From Streptomyces monashensis (GTDB lineage: Bacteria > Actinomycetota > Actinomycetes > Streptomycetales > Streptomycetaceae): a stretch of DNA of 64,000 nucleotides. The stretch covers positions 1 to 64,000 of the forward strand of contig NZ_MLYO01000034.1 of assembly GCF_001866665.1 (NCBI RefSeq). Reading direction: 5' to 3'. Position numbers and translations under genes: made by a program. The stretch's first letter is position 1, and each line of letters starts with the position of its first letter. Positions 63,594 through 64,000 of this stretch are shown here, one piece after another. The notes beneath the pieces were generated by a model. The model searched no databases, was not told the origin of the DNA, and was given only the letters and a program-made list of their open reading frames with translations.

Positions 63594-64000
63594 TCAGCTC
63601 TGCCAGCTCCACTCCGCGACCTCGGGCAGATCGGTCCCGTGGGCGCGGATCCAGGCGTGGTGCCGGGTGCGGGCGTCGGCCATGGCCTGGCGTACGGACG
63701 CCGCCCGCACGGCGAGGCCCGGGACCCGGTCGATGACGTCCATGACGAGCCGGTAGCGGTCGAGGTCGTTGCGTACGACCATGTCGAACGGAGTGGTCGT
63801 CGTGCCGGATTCCTTGTAGCCGCGCACGTGCAGGTTCGCGTGTCCCGTGCGGCGGTACGCCAGCCGGTGGATGAGCCACGGGTAGCCGTGGTAGGCGAAG
63901 ATCACCGGCTTGTCGGTGGTGAACAGGCCCTCGTACTCGAAGTCGGTCATGCCGTGCGGGTGTTCCTCGTGCGGCAGCAGCCGGGTCATGTCGACGACGT
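63594..64000 (-). CDS. Phosphoketolase, C-terminal part (partial)
   Basis: The last 135 codons of a minus-strand gene whose start lies beyond the right edge. FEYEGLFTTDKPVIFAYHGY, LIHRLAYRRTGHANLHVRGY and KESGTTTTPFDMVVRNDLDR are the conserved C-terminal (transketolase-C-like) motifs of xylulose-5-phosphate/fructose-6-phosphate phosphoketolase. The enzyme makes acetyl phosphate, giving ATP without respiration, which fits the dormancy island. Confidence 0.93.
   Translation of the reverse strand, partial: VVDMTRLLPHEEHPHGMTDFEYEGLFTTDKPVIFAYHGYPWLIHRLAYRRTGHANLHVRGYKESGTTTTPFDMVVRNDLDRYRLVMDVIDRVPGLAVRAASVRQAMADARTRHHAWIRAHGTDLPEVAEWSWQS

Noticed and set aside
63173..63736. 187-residue plus-strand protein
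   Set aside because: It runs 140 bases into the phosphoketolase gene on the other strand and loses protein-like composition after about 60 codons.
1..64000. CRISPR array, transposase or prophage
   Set aside because: No regularly spaced repeats, transposase motifs or phage structural genes were seen.

Overview
The window is high-GC actinomycete chromosome, almost certainly Streptomyces. It has strong GC bias at third codon positions, GTG/TTG starts, many ATGA/GTGA/TTGA gene overlaps, and typical Streptomyces families (G1 glutamic peptidase, ALF-repeat protein, CGNR zinc-finger protein, PucR and HxlR regulators, F420-type LLM oxidoreductases). I saw no insertion sequence, phage gene or CRISPR array. 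Several short degraded gene relics mark it as accessory, arm-like DNA.

Layout. 0-4.1 kb: start of a secreted protein, a patatin-like lipase divergent from a TetR regulator with two copies of an operator-like repeat, and a truncated catechol-AMP ligase. 4.8-9.1 kb: a Cys-less ArsR regulator overlapping a SulP anion transporter, then a PNPOx-like protein, an RsbW-like ATPase, a STAS protein, a PhnA/YjdM-type zinc ribbon and a second Cys-less ArsR paralogue. 9.4-16.7 kb: a six-gene, tightly overlapping operon resembling hydrogenase-4/complex I, whose large subunit lacks both nickel-binding CxxC pairs. It is therefore best read as an energy-converting-hydrogenase-related (Ehr) complex. 16.7-18.0 kb: relics of an isocyanide synthase and a copper P-type ATPase. 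18-32 kb: secreted enzymes, regulators, oxidoreductases, a MarR-controlled nitroreductase and a GntR-ABC exporter operon. 32-44.9 kb: methyltransferase, acyltransferase, SDR, P450 with a divergent HxlR regulator, LLM oxidoreductase, YbdK-type ligase, EamA exporter with its TetR regulator, and more relics.

44.9-50.5 kb (minus strand) holds the most unusual locus. A tRNA-like gene with intact acceptor, D and T arms but an abnormal anticodon arm lies just upstream of four closely packed genes: a leucine-rich-repeat protein, an ankyrin-repeat protein, a MoxR-type AAA+ ATPase and a HExxH/VWA protein. This resembles a MoxR-VWA conflict or chaperone system with two candidate recognition proteins and a tRNA mimic.

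53.4-64 kb looks like a hypoxia/dormancy island. It encodes a cNMP-domain protein, two CBS-BON proteins, an Rv1733c-like membrane protein, a DevS-like double-GAF histidine kinase, pyruvate phosphate dikinase, a PNPOx-like protein, an alcohol dehydrogenase, a STAS antagonist and a phosphoketolase. Five GGGCC-N4/5-GGCCC inverted repeats sit in its promoter gaps and suggest one shared response regulator of the DevR/OsdR type. No such regulator gene is visible in the window.
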